A DNA stretch of 64,000 bases from contig JAKMXF010000111.1 of NCBI GenBank assembly GCA_024704765.1, positions 1 to 64,000 on the forward strand, written 5' to 3'. The stretch's first letter is position 1. Each line of letters begins with the position of its first letter. Shown here piece by piece: positions 54,882 to 64,000 of the stretch. The notes beneath the pieces were generated by a model. The model was given only the letters and a program-made list of their open reading frames with translations, was not told where the DNA came from and made no database searches. Source of the DNA: Oopsacas minuta. Taxonomy: Eukaryota > Porifera > Hexactinellida > Lyssacinosida > Leucopsacidae. Both the position numbers and the translations under genes were made by a program.

Positions 54882-55459
54882 TCTAAAATACAAAACAAGT
54901 TACTACTACATACATACAACTTCCTCTATATATATATATATAATATCAGGACAATAGTGCTTATAGAGCAAAGATATTATGAATTATGTCATGTGATGTA
55001 TACATTGTGATAATTATTTTGGAATACACTTTTGGGATTCAGAATCATAATATGTGTATGTAAAACGGGAAATTTGTAAGGAAAATGATAGGAATAGAGT
55101 GTAGGGTGATGAAATATGGAAAATTAGCCTTTAAGTTATAACAACTTAAAAAAGGTGTGAAAAGTGATTAATCATATGAAAAATCTTAGAGGTATAGGTT
55201 TTGAAAATATCAAAATTGTAATCTGCATACTTGATTACCCCTGACCACCCATTGGAACGAATTTCTAGCTTCATTTTGAAATATAATTACCAAAAAGGTG
55301 TGAAAATTTCACGGAACCTGACAACCCATAAGAACATCACACATATACACACATTAACAATTGTTGCTATCAAAATATACAGCTAAAACAAGATATACAC
55401 ACAAACAAATAAAAATGTATTTTTCAATAGAGGGGTGTATATAATACAATAACAATATC
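54882..55459. other. Intergenic region, prominin promoter side
   Basis: A (TA)n run lies near 54928-54945. No gene or family repeat seen. Confidence 0.5.
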
Positions 55460-58400
55460 TTATAAGTCCTTTTCCTGTGAGAATGAGACAGAAAGGTTTC
55501 TGAATTCATTATCTTCAACACCCGGGCTATAAGTCAGTGAAGAATCAGCTTGTGGATGCAGAGCTATATCATTATATAGCCCTTTAAAATCGGAAGCAAC
55601 TGGAAGATCATTGATGTCGTTATAAGCGGATTTCTGTATTTTCTGGGCAGAAATACTAATAGAAAGATTTGGTTCAGCTTGATATACATTCTCTTCAGCC
55701 TGCAGCCCTGCGTAATGAGGATTTGAAGTAACAGCTGGGTTATTTGCCTCTTTCACGAATTCTATACCAGCTGTCGCGTATGCTGGGTTATTGGTAACAG
55801 CTTGATCATGAGGTTGTGCATTTGCTATTTCTTCATAGTTATTTGCAACATCAAGCGATAAGTAGTGATCTTCTAAATGCAAATATATAAAGAGACAGTA
55901 CTACACAGTAAATTCTAAGAAACTGATTTTAACAACTTTCCAAATTTAGATATTGAAACCAGAAAATACTTAGAATTATGGCGCAGACAACTCGAGCAAA
56001 TAAATCAACATATAATGTAATTAAAACGGATACAATACAATTATTATTATTACACAAACACAGATTAAGCAATATTACAAAATTCGAATGAGTCTACTCA
56101 GGTAAACACGCTGAACTACGTGGTTATGAAAATATATTTGGGGCATAATTTCATACCGTTTCCCTCCACCAACACTGATTGGACTACACAAGCGATATAT
56201 TCGTTGGCTAATTCATTGTTAAATGCAAAGAATTATTGAATATTAAACCATTAAAAACAAAACTAATTCCATTTGAACAAGAAGTGATAAAAATAGTTGA
56301 AATATCAAAGTTTAGATTTCATGAATTAGTCAACTTATCGGTTCCCAATCTTGGGTCCACGGACGACAGCAAGGGTCGACAGAATATGTTAAAATAGGTA
56401 TAGGAGTCCATGAGTAGGGTTGGAGGCGAGTGACATGGATAGATATATAGACAAACTATAGAATAACACGGGTATTACCTTCTGAAGATTGTGTATTCTT
56501 CTTATTGCTTCTCTTAATAAGACAACAGCAACAAAACAATAAGAATATAAATATAACAAGCGCTATTACTAGGAAACATATCACTGGTATAACCACGTAA
56601 TATAGATAGCCTTCTACAGAGAGTCCTAAATAATGTAGCAATTGAATAAATATGATTATAATAAAGTCAATTCTCGTTATATCGGAATTTCCGCATTTAT
56701 CGAAGTCTGAAACAGTACAATATAAGTTACTAAACTCTCAAAAGTAACAAACTTCACCAGTTACGTATAACGAAGTCATTTTCTTGGTCCGTTAAGCTTC
56801 GATATAACAGGAGCTGACTGTAGTTATTAATAATGAATATAAGTCCTTTATGTGTCTAGTTTGTTAATTATAGTTCGCTCTGATTTAATACGGACGTTTA
56901 TAAGGCTCAAAGTTTCACAGATTGAACTGATAAAAGCAATGCGCTATCATACGGATGACAGTATAATAATTCAGAGCGTAGTATTTAGCTGTTCATTTGT
57001 TGTATAATACATGTAGTCATCAGTTTGGTAATTACTCATAGTTACAGCTAGAACAAACCTTGGGAAGCACCTAAAAGTGTAAGAGATAAAATAGTATAAA
57101 AAGAGATGTATTCAAAATATAGAGAAATAAATATCGAAAAATAACTTACTAATCACTTCACAAGTGAGAGGATCGATTCCTATAAAAGGAAATAACTCAT
57201 AATAACTACAAAAATGCCTCGTAAATATATGTGAACCGATAGCATAGGTAGTGCGAATTCTCACTCCTCAATGCCACACCCATATTCGCGAAATTTCTCA
57301 GAGAAGAAAATACACACTCACCATTTCCTTCGTTAACACACTCACAGAAATACGATCCGATCGTATTGGTACAATTAGCATCTGATGGACACAAATCGTC
57401 ACCTGTCGTACACTCATCCAAATCAAGCTCACAATTATTCCCAGTTGTATAAGTTGGACACGTACAATTGTATGTACCAAGATCCAGATCTACATCTTGA
57501 CACTCTCCACTGTTACAAGGGTTAGGAAGACAGCTTGTGTTGTCTATAAGAAAGTATAATGTAACTTCTATAAACGGGTGTGAGGGACGGCGAAAAATGC
57601 TAACAAGTTTCCGCCTAATAGTGGAGGTACAATTGCATTTGTATATGGGACTAGGAAATCGCTCTATTTATTTCATTCCGTTTCCAGAAGTTTCCAGCTT
57701 CCACAGGCCCTATTCGCAGAGGTTACACTGTATAGTATCTTGATAAACAGCAATAAATACAGTCAACGATCAACTTCCGTTATATCGAACACTGATATGT
57801 CAAACTCCACTTATATCAGAATAATGACAGTCCAATGAGCATCGATGTAACGGGAGTTGACTGTAGTGAGATTTTCGACTCAATCTAGTTCTCTAGCCTA
57901 AATGCTCTAGCCTTATGAATCGTAGCTTAGCTTACCATATCTACAATTCTTTCCTTTCCAAGGAGGAATACAATCACAGAAATAATCATTACGTCTATCA
58001 GAACAAGGAGCAGCGTTATGACAAGGAAAACCAGCACACTCATCAATATCTACACAATAAAATCCTGTAAAATATGCACAAAGTGTGTAGTAGAAGTAAC
58101 TAACCGATTTCGCATTGAGGTCCAGTGAATCCTGGCAGACACAAACACTCATAAGTATCTGTAACACCGTCTAAGCATTCCACTATGTTAGAGGCGTTAC
58201 AGGGATTATCAGCACAAGTGATAACTAGAAACAAGGAATAAATATATAATAATATTGCGCTAGTAGGAGACTATCAAGTTATGATCATACCATCTCTACA
58301 TAAATCTCCTGTATAACGATCATTACAGATACAGTCAAACCCAGCTAGTAAATCAAAACATTCTCCATATACTCCACATACAGAGCTAGATCCTGGGTAC

Positions 58401-61400
58401 TCTAATATGACAGCACTGAGCTCTGTCACACACTCATCAAGTTCTAGAATAATAAGATAATATACGTATTATAAAGTATAGACAAGACTCTCTTTTTTGA
58501 ATGGTAACATATTGATCCTGTACCAATTTGAGTCTCACGTTTGGTACTTTGAGTCATATTAACTCACCAGTATCACACTCTAATCCAATATAGCCATCAA
58601 GACATTCACAATTAAACGTATTAACACCATCAACACAGCTACCATTACCACAGAACACTCCCATGCAGTCATCTATGTTCTCTAAGCAAAGATCTCCTCG
58701 GAATCTATAGGATAAATAAGTAAACAAACAAATAAACAATCAAACAAACAAACAAATATCACTTACCCAACCACACATTGACAAGTGTAATTGAATCTAT
58801 TATTAACACAAGTAGCTTCATTCGCGCATTCATTTCCCATAGCACAATAGTCAGTACGATCAATACATGTATCACCCTCAAATCCTACTGTACAAGTACA
58901 GTTAAATCCTCCATGGAAGTTGGAGCATACTCCATCATTGTTACAGGGTGATAGATCACACTCATTGATGTCATCAGCACATAGTGAACCTGTATGGAAG
59001 AGAGAGGTTATTAAACTTGCCAACTCAGGAGATTTCAGGTCTTATCCAGCAGGAAATTGTGAATATTCCGGTATTTGCAAGGAAATCTCGGAAAAGATTT
59101 TCCATATTTTGCGAATTTCTGGATATTTTCTGGTGGAAAAGGAGGAAAATGCGTGGAAATTGTAGAAGTTGGTACGTATTAAATAAAAATGTAGATATAT
59201 ATAGAATTGGGCAAATAGACCGCAATATTCTTGGGTAAACATGTATCTTACCTTCATATCCATCTTGACATCTACATCTGAAATCATTTCCAGGGAGATC
59301 TATACACACAGCATCATTATCACAAGGATTACTACTAGGATCAGATGGACAATTGTCTGTATTATCTCCACAGTAAGCACCAGAATAACCATCACTATAA
59401 ATAGAGAATTAACATAACTTTATGCATGAAAGTATATACAGAACATTGCGGTTAATAGAGCCACCACCGGTTAATCAGGCCAACACCTAATCGGGTCAAA
59501 ATGGTCTACTGTATTTGATAACTTACAGGCAACTACAGTTAAAGAAAGGCTCAGCTCCATCAGTATCACAGGTAGCGCCATTTAAACAAGAGTTGAAATC
59601 AACAGAACAATAATCAGGATTAGGATGATCAATTGCAGCTAGATAATACAAAAATTTTATAATATTAGTATAATCAAATCAAGTACTGTCCGTATACACA
59701 AATACATATGATTAATTGGAAGATCACAAGAGAGGGTAATACCAGTGATATGTGTATATATAGGCAGTTGTTCCCAACCTGGCTCCATGGGTGAAATCTC
59801 CCTCACAGATACAATTAACATTTCGAATAATCGAATCATAGATCACAGAGAATTCTAACTTACCAAGTGAGCAATTCCTTCCAACATAACCCGCATCTGT
59901 ACAATTGCAAACATATCCATTAACAAAGTCTATACAATCTCCAGTCACACAGGGATCTGGATGACACTCATTGATTTCTATATAGAAATAAAATCGAATA
60001 TTCTAGAATAAATAACTTGAAAATATTCGGGAAGATACCAAATTTCTATAATACATCAATACATAAACTCGTATTTCAATAAATAATAAACTGATTCAAG
60101 GTAAAGGCACAATAACCTCTACAAAAGCAGCAGGAAGATTACCAACTGAGCCATCTAATTCCCCCTCATACCATTCTTCATTCAACTTTTTCAATAAGCA
60201 AATCATATCGCCAGCTTTGAAACACAAATCTCCTGATACGTTTTCATTATAATCGTACAATGCTTTAGCTCTTGGCAGAAACTCGTCATGAAATTGAGTA
60301 GTCTTTGTGCTCGTTTTAACTGGAGAAATCTCATGAGCTGTTTTTGGAGTCGTTTCAATTGGAGAAAAATCCAGTTTTTCCTCTATAAATCCGATAGGAA
60401 AAATACCTTTTAACCCATTCAATTCACCCTGTAGCCACTCATCATTCACACTAGTTATATTATGAATGACGTCACCGATATTAAAGCTAAGATCACCATC
60501 AGTCCCGCTGGCAAACTCATAAATAGCTGTACCAATGTAGCCCGTGGGAGCGGGGATTTTAGGGACGGGTTCGGGTTCTTTTACAAGTTCCTTCTCGGGT
60601 AGTGCTTCTATTATTTCGATGAATCCCTCGGGGAAAATTCCCTCTTTATTCCCGACAGCTAACGACCCTTTATACCACCCACCATCAAGTTTATCAAGCA
60701 AATACACATAGCTATCTTTCACAAGAGGGAGGTCACCTGCTTGATCACCCGGAAAATCGAATATTACCTTCGCGCGTGCGCCAACCATTAGGTCTTCAGG
60801 AGCCGGGGGACCCTCTTCGAGGTCAGTGACAATTTCAACCTGTGCCTTCGGGAACATCCCAACCGCGTGGGTGCTTTCACACTCCCCCTCAATCCATTTA
60901 TCACTCAAGTACCTTATAAGGAAAATGACGTCACCCTTTTTAAAACTAAGATCACCATCAACAACAGAATTATAATCATGCATAGCAACAGCAAACGGTT
61001 TATCAGCTGATATAATTTGCCCGCCTTCATCAGGGATTCTACGCACTATTTTTATATTACTCCCTAACACGAGTCCTTCACTGTCACCCTCATTAGCGCA
61101 ATAGTACCAATTATCGTCAACTTTCTCTAACAATATTAAAAAATCTCCTTTGGAAATGGTTAGCATATCTGGTTGATTTGTTGGGTAGTGAACTAGTGCA
61201 AAACCGTGTGGTTCGGAACACACATATTTATATAGGGGGTGTCCAGGCTCGGGGCGTGGTGGGAGCGAGGGAGCCTTGCGGGCGGATTCGTCATGGGGAC
61301 GTTGTTTCAACGGGGGAGCATTAGGTTTTAAAGGCTTAGGGTTTCCTGGTCGTGTGGGCTTTGCGGGGGCGGAATGTTTCACCGGCGCTATAGCAGGCTT

Positions 61401-64000
61401 GACCGGTGCCTGTGGCCTTGAAGGAGAGGGCTGCTGCTTAGCTTGAGGGGCAGCGGGTCGCATGGGTGATGGTTTAGCAGGTTCTGGAGATTCAGCGGTT
61501 TTCGTCACTTCAACTTGTGTTTCAGCTAAATCAGATGGGTAGAATGCTTTAGGTTGTGCCGGCGCTTTACGTATTGAAGGTTTTTTGGTAACAACCGGGG
61601 GTGGAACAGCTGTCTCCGTTGTATCTGGTATTTTGCCTGGCCTAGGGGGAGGCGGATGTCGCCCAGCTGGAGCTGATTTAACCACTGGCTTTTCTGCTTC
61701 TTTCACAAGGATATTCGACAGGAAAATATCAGAAGGGGGAGACGTTGGTCTTATTGGGGGTCTATCGTCCGTTTTAGCTGTTACAGGAGGCTGACTTGGT
61801 CGAGTAGGGGAGCTGATCTCATTCTCAGGCGAATCAGAGATATCTAGATTAACGTAATTCTGAGGTTTAGGAGGGACAGGCTTAGAGGTAATGGGAGGAG
61901 GTCTGGCCCTAGGAGGTAGCGCTTTATCGTCGCTATTTTCACCTGGAGGTGGTCTTGTGACTAAATAATAAGGATGTGATTGTGTTATAGGCTCGGAGGA
62001 TATAATAGTTATATCTTTATTAATTAATGTTTGTTTGGGTTGTTTATTTGTTGTTGGTGGCGGGTTAGATGCATATTGCGGTGGTTTGGGTGGTGGAGGT
62101 CGTTGGGTACTAGATTTCCTGCCTGGCGGATGGTTGGGAGGTAAAGGAGGTGGTCCTCTTGATGATGGAATTACAGTTTGCTCCTCGGTCATATTAAACT
62201 ATATTATAATATCAGATTCTTATATTATTAATATACTTTCATTTTATGCATAAAGATGTATAAGATGGTGATATAACCATGGATATATAGCTGAATTGGT
62301 AGATTTATTAGCGCCAATTTGGAGAGAAATTATTAGGCAAAAAAGTGGGAGAGGAATGTCAATATATATTGGGATAATTGTCCGCTTAAAATTAGGACAT
62401 TACATCACAATTTGCACAAAATTAAAAAATTAAGCATAATTATAATTATGGCTGTAAGAAACGGTTGGCACCATATATGTGTAGGAAACCTGACCAATTG
62501 AAATATACTTGCTATGTCCTTGTTAATCATACAGTAACAGTCAGGATTACTTAATTTGAACTTATAGATACCAACCTGTGAAATTCCTTCTAAAATCCGT
62601 GAGAATTGGCATCCCTGTGACCCTGACTGTATAATAATTACCCCTTACAACCGAATAAATACATATACCCCATAAAGACTACTACAGATATAAACCAGTA
62701 GAGTACAATATTTGGGGCCCTTATGAATAAATAATATTATAATATAAGTGTCTACTAACCTGCATCACAAAGTGTTCCCATAAATCCAGGAGAACAATCA
62801 CAAGTATAACTACCAACTGAATTTTGACAAATACCATATTCACAGCTTGAAGTAGGACAATTATCGATAACTATAAATTGATGAACAATGAATATTTGTA
62901 CAGTGTGAGCCTGTTATAAGAACACCATTGGGAGTATCAATACGTGTTCTTATAACAGGTATAAGTATACAGGAATATGTGAGAACCGTTTTCCAGGGGA
63001 TGGTGCTTATATCAGGTATCCATTCTATAGTTTTTGACAAAAAAGGTTTCCTATGCTTATCAGATATTCAACCATGGATGGGGAAATTCGTATATTTTAC
63101 GCTATATAGAATTCCTTCTCCGAACAAGAGAGAGTGCTTCAAAATTACCTAAATAACATCCAAGCAGATAAAGGAAATCCAGTATCCATGGTTAAACATG
63201 TAATAAGCATACAGGGGGCATCATTACGTCATAACATTATAATTGTAAGGCACTTACCTTCTGTACAATTCTTGTCTTCATATCCGTTATCACAAACACA
63301 ATCATAATCTGTCATATGATTAGTACATCCTCCATTTACACATGGATCTGGATTACAGAGATCTATACCTAAACACAATAGATTCTGATAAATAAGTACT
63401 TAACTGGGATTCCAAGAAGGTTATCAAGTCTGTAAATCTATGTAGAAATTAACAAACCTGTTTCACAATTTATGCCAGTATACCCATCAGTACATGTACA
63501 CATAGAAGCATTGATACCAGTAGTAGTGCATACGCCATCGTTACAGACCTGGGGGTTGTGATCACAGAACGCAAGATCTATAAATAGGAGCGAATCAATT
63601 CGTAAAGTTGTTCTGAAAATTACTGGAATTTTTCATAAATTTAATACAACAACTCCAGTTATCGAACACGAATATATCAAAGACTCAAACTGTACAAATA
63701 TGGTCTCAAAACGTTAAAGTAACATAATTCAAAGGTTATACCGAAATAATTATTACTGGTCCCTTGAGCTTAGAGCCTTAGACATAACGGGAGTTGTCTG
63801 TAATTCATAAATCCATAGTCCAAATAAAAAAACTTACCATTCTGACAGTTGTTTCCTGAGTAATCAGGGTTACATTTACAGTTGAAAGGACCATCACAGA
63901 ATCCACCAGAAGGATCTAATAACCAATCACAATAATTTTATATAAACAAAGATTATACGTATATTGAATCTGTTACAAACCGCAATTCATTCTGGGTATA
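55460..64000 (-). CDS. EGF-repeat single-pass receptor, 5' end beyond the window
   Basis: Eighteen exons visible: 63981-64000 (partial), 63838-63915, 63458-63577, 63258-63368, 62760-62870, 59864-59977, 59527-59638, 59252-59394, 58767-58989, 58568-58704, 58291-58443, 58105-58224, 57936-58049, 57322-57543, 57150-57179, 57059-57070 (12 nt), 56479-56625, 55460-55872. Most encode one EGF module each, with phase 1-1 borders. Several have the calcium-binding start (DIDECAGFPC, DINECDLSPC, NIDDCMG). The exon 56479-56625 carries the membrane helix YLYYVVIPVICFLVIALVIF plus CCCCLIKR. The 137-residue tail has two NPxY motifs (NNPAY, SNPHY) and more tyrosines. There are no Notch LNR or ankyrin repeats. 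The ligand is unknown. The SH3 gene at 60096-62192 sits in one intron. An alternative is two EGF genes, but no start or signal peptide precedes exon 59864-59977. Confidence 0.8.
56338..56432. mobile_element. Family C (hAT-like) element in EGF gene
   Basis: CGGTTCCCAATCTTGGGTCC and ACGGACGACAGCAAGGGTC at the left; the right end is worn. Confidence 0.7.
56664..56824. mobile_element. Family A element in EGF gene
   Basis: AAGTCAATTCTCGTTATATCGG at the left and TTCGATATAACAGGAGCTGACTGTA at the right, about 157 bp. Confidence 0.8.
57555..57735. mobile_element. Family B element in EGF gene
   Basis: AATGTAACTTCTATAAACGGG at the left; TTCATTCCGTTTCCAGAAG and GCAGAGGTTACACTGTA at the right. Confidence 0.8.
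57760..57868. mobile_element. Family A element, short, in EGF gene
   Basis: ATACAGTCAACGATCAACTTCCG at the left and GATGTAACGGGAGTTGACTGTA at the right. It lies about 25 bp from the neighbouring family B copy. Confidence 0.8.
60096..62192 (-). CDS. Five-SH3 adaptor, SH3D19-like, nested and intronless
   Basis: One frame of 698 residues starts at ATG 62190-62192. The first 320 residues are proline-rich with many PPxP and KP motifs, likely ligands for SH3 domains of other proteins. Five SH3 domains follow near 326-385, 396-455, 469-528, 549-605 and 639-696. Each shows the ALYDY-like start and a GxFP-type end, e.g. VAMHDYNSVVDGDLSFKKGD, AIYEFASGTDGDLSFNIGD, then GIFPIGFIE and AKALYDYNENVSGDLCFKAG. 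The first is the most divergent. A Pro-rich half followed by five SH3 domains is the layout of SH3D19 (Eve-1), an adaptor for ADAM and endocytic proteins; orthology is likely but not certain. It lies on the same strand within an intron of the EGF-receptor gene, with its own start and stop. Confidence 0.85.
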   Translation of the reverse strand: MTEEQTVIPSSRGPPPLPPNHPPGRKSSTQRPPPPKPPQYASNPPPTTNKQPKQTLINKDITIISSEPITQSHPYYLVTRPPPGENSDDKALPPRARPPPITSKPVPPKPQNYVNLDISDSPENEISSPTRPSQPPVTAKTDDRPPIRPTSPPSDIFLSNILVKEAEKPVVKSAPAGRHPPPPRPGKIPDTTETAVPPPVVTKKPSIRKAPAQPKAFYPSDLAETQVEVTKTAESPEPAKPSPMRPAAPQAKQQPSPSRPQAPVKPAIAPVKHSAPAKPTRPGNPKPLKPNAPPLKQRPHDESARKAPSLPPRPEPGHPLYKYVCSEPHGFALVHYPTNQPDMLTISKGDFLILLEKVDDNWYYCANEGDSEGLVLGSNIKIVRRIPDEGGQIISADKPFAVAMHDYNSVVDGDLSFKKGDVIFLIRYLSDKWIEGECESTHAVGMFPKAQVEIVTDLEEGPPAPEDLMVGARAKVIFDFPGDQAGDLPLVKDSYVYLLDKLDGGWYKGSLAVGNKEGIFPEGFIEIIEALPEKELVKEPEPVPKIPAPTGYIGTAIYEFASGTDGDLSFNIGDVIHNITSVNDEWLQGELNGLKGIFPIGFIEEKLDFSPIETTPKTAHEISPVKTSTKTTQFHDEFLPRAKALYDYNENVSGDLCFKAGDMICLLKKLNEEWYEGELDGSVGNLPAAFVEVIVPLP
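62899..63030. mobile_element. Family G element in EGF gene
   Basis: TGTACAGTGTGAGCCTGTTATAAGAACACC at the left; GTGTTCTTATAACAGGTATAAG internally; right end TTATATCAGGTATCCATTCTATA. A nearly full 130-bp copy. Confidence 0.8.
63044..63205. repeat. Family E element in EGF gene
   Basis: TATTCAACCATGGATGGGG near 63066 faces CCAGTATCCATGGTTAAACATG near 63180, suggesting inverted ends about 160 bp apart. Confidence 0.55.
63640..63804. mobile_element. Family A element in EGF gene
   Basis: ACAACAACTCCAGTTATCG at the left and GACATAACGGGAGTTGTCTGTA at the right. Confidence 0.75.

Noticed and set aside
1-64000. Apparent excess of TCGCGA
   Set aside because: I counted about 14 copies, only about twice a rough expectation, so not convincing.
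55460-64000. Assignment of the EGF gene to Notch
   Set aside because: No LNR repeats or ankyrin domain; the tail is 137 residues with NPxY motifs.

Overview
The window is eukaryotic nuclear DNA, AT-rich, from an animal. The gene set is metazoan: a MIA3/TANGO1 homologue, a prominin-like protein, an EGF-repeat receptor, CNC-type bZIPs, an LRRK-type ROCO protein, DAPP1, BROX and CFAP96. Compact genes, GT-AG introns often near 50-100 nt, several large intronless genes and short intergenic gaps suggest an early-branching animal such as a sponge, but the sequence does not fix the species.

Layout. Positions 1-935 hold an almost perfect 397-bp tandem repeat and 1147-1490 a 34-bp minisatellite. I reconstruct 19 protein-coding genes, 18 on the minus strand. 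From left to right they are: unknown PH-like protein (1678-2989), BTB-BACK-PDZ protein (3294-5672), CNC-like bZIP (6432-6953, the only plus-strand gene), DAPP1 (7150-8253), ankyrin-TRP channel (8417-12355), second CNC-like bZIP (12574-13949), pyruvate kinase (14368-17479), LRRK-like ROCO protein (17991-23626), ORP9 (24161-26773), BROX (27183-29414), CFAP96 (29849-31421), PRL phosphatase (31984-32919), TANGO1 (34176-37511), SNU13 (38228-38638), SLC12A9 (39149-42656), long coiled-coil protein (43863-51094), prominin-like protein (52233-54881), EGF-repeat receptor (55460 to beyond 64000), and a five-SH3 protein (60096-62192) lying inside an intron of the EGF gene on the same strand. Joins were checked by hand for reading phase; for every complete spliced gene the exon lengths sum to a multiple of three.

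The genes do not form one pathway. Membrane traffic and signalling recur (DAPP1, ORP9, BROX, TANGO1, PRL, LRRK-like, SH3 adaptor), beside housekeeping genes (pyruvate kinase, SNU13). Introns and gaps are peppered with short inverted-repeat elements. Three families (here A, B and G) share TACAGT...ACTGTA ends and look like non-autonomous Tc1/mariner-pogo elements. Family C looks hAT-like; D and E are not assigned.

Main points for a second look: an LRRK-like protein that appears to have lost both GTPase and kinase catalytic residues; a BTB-BACK-PDZ combination; a same-strand nested intronless gene; a large excess of the palindrome TGACGTCA; transposon ends that coincide with splice donors; and a GC-rich cluster of hairpins near 44508-44610.
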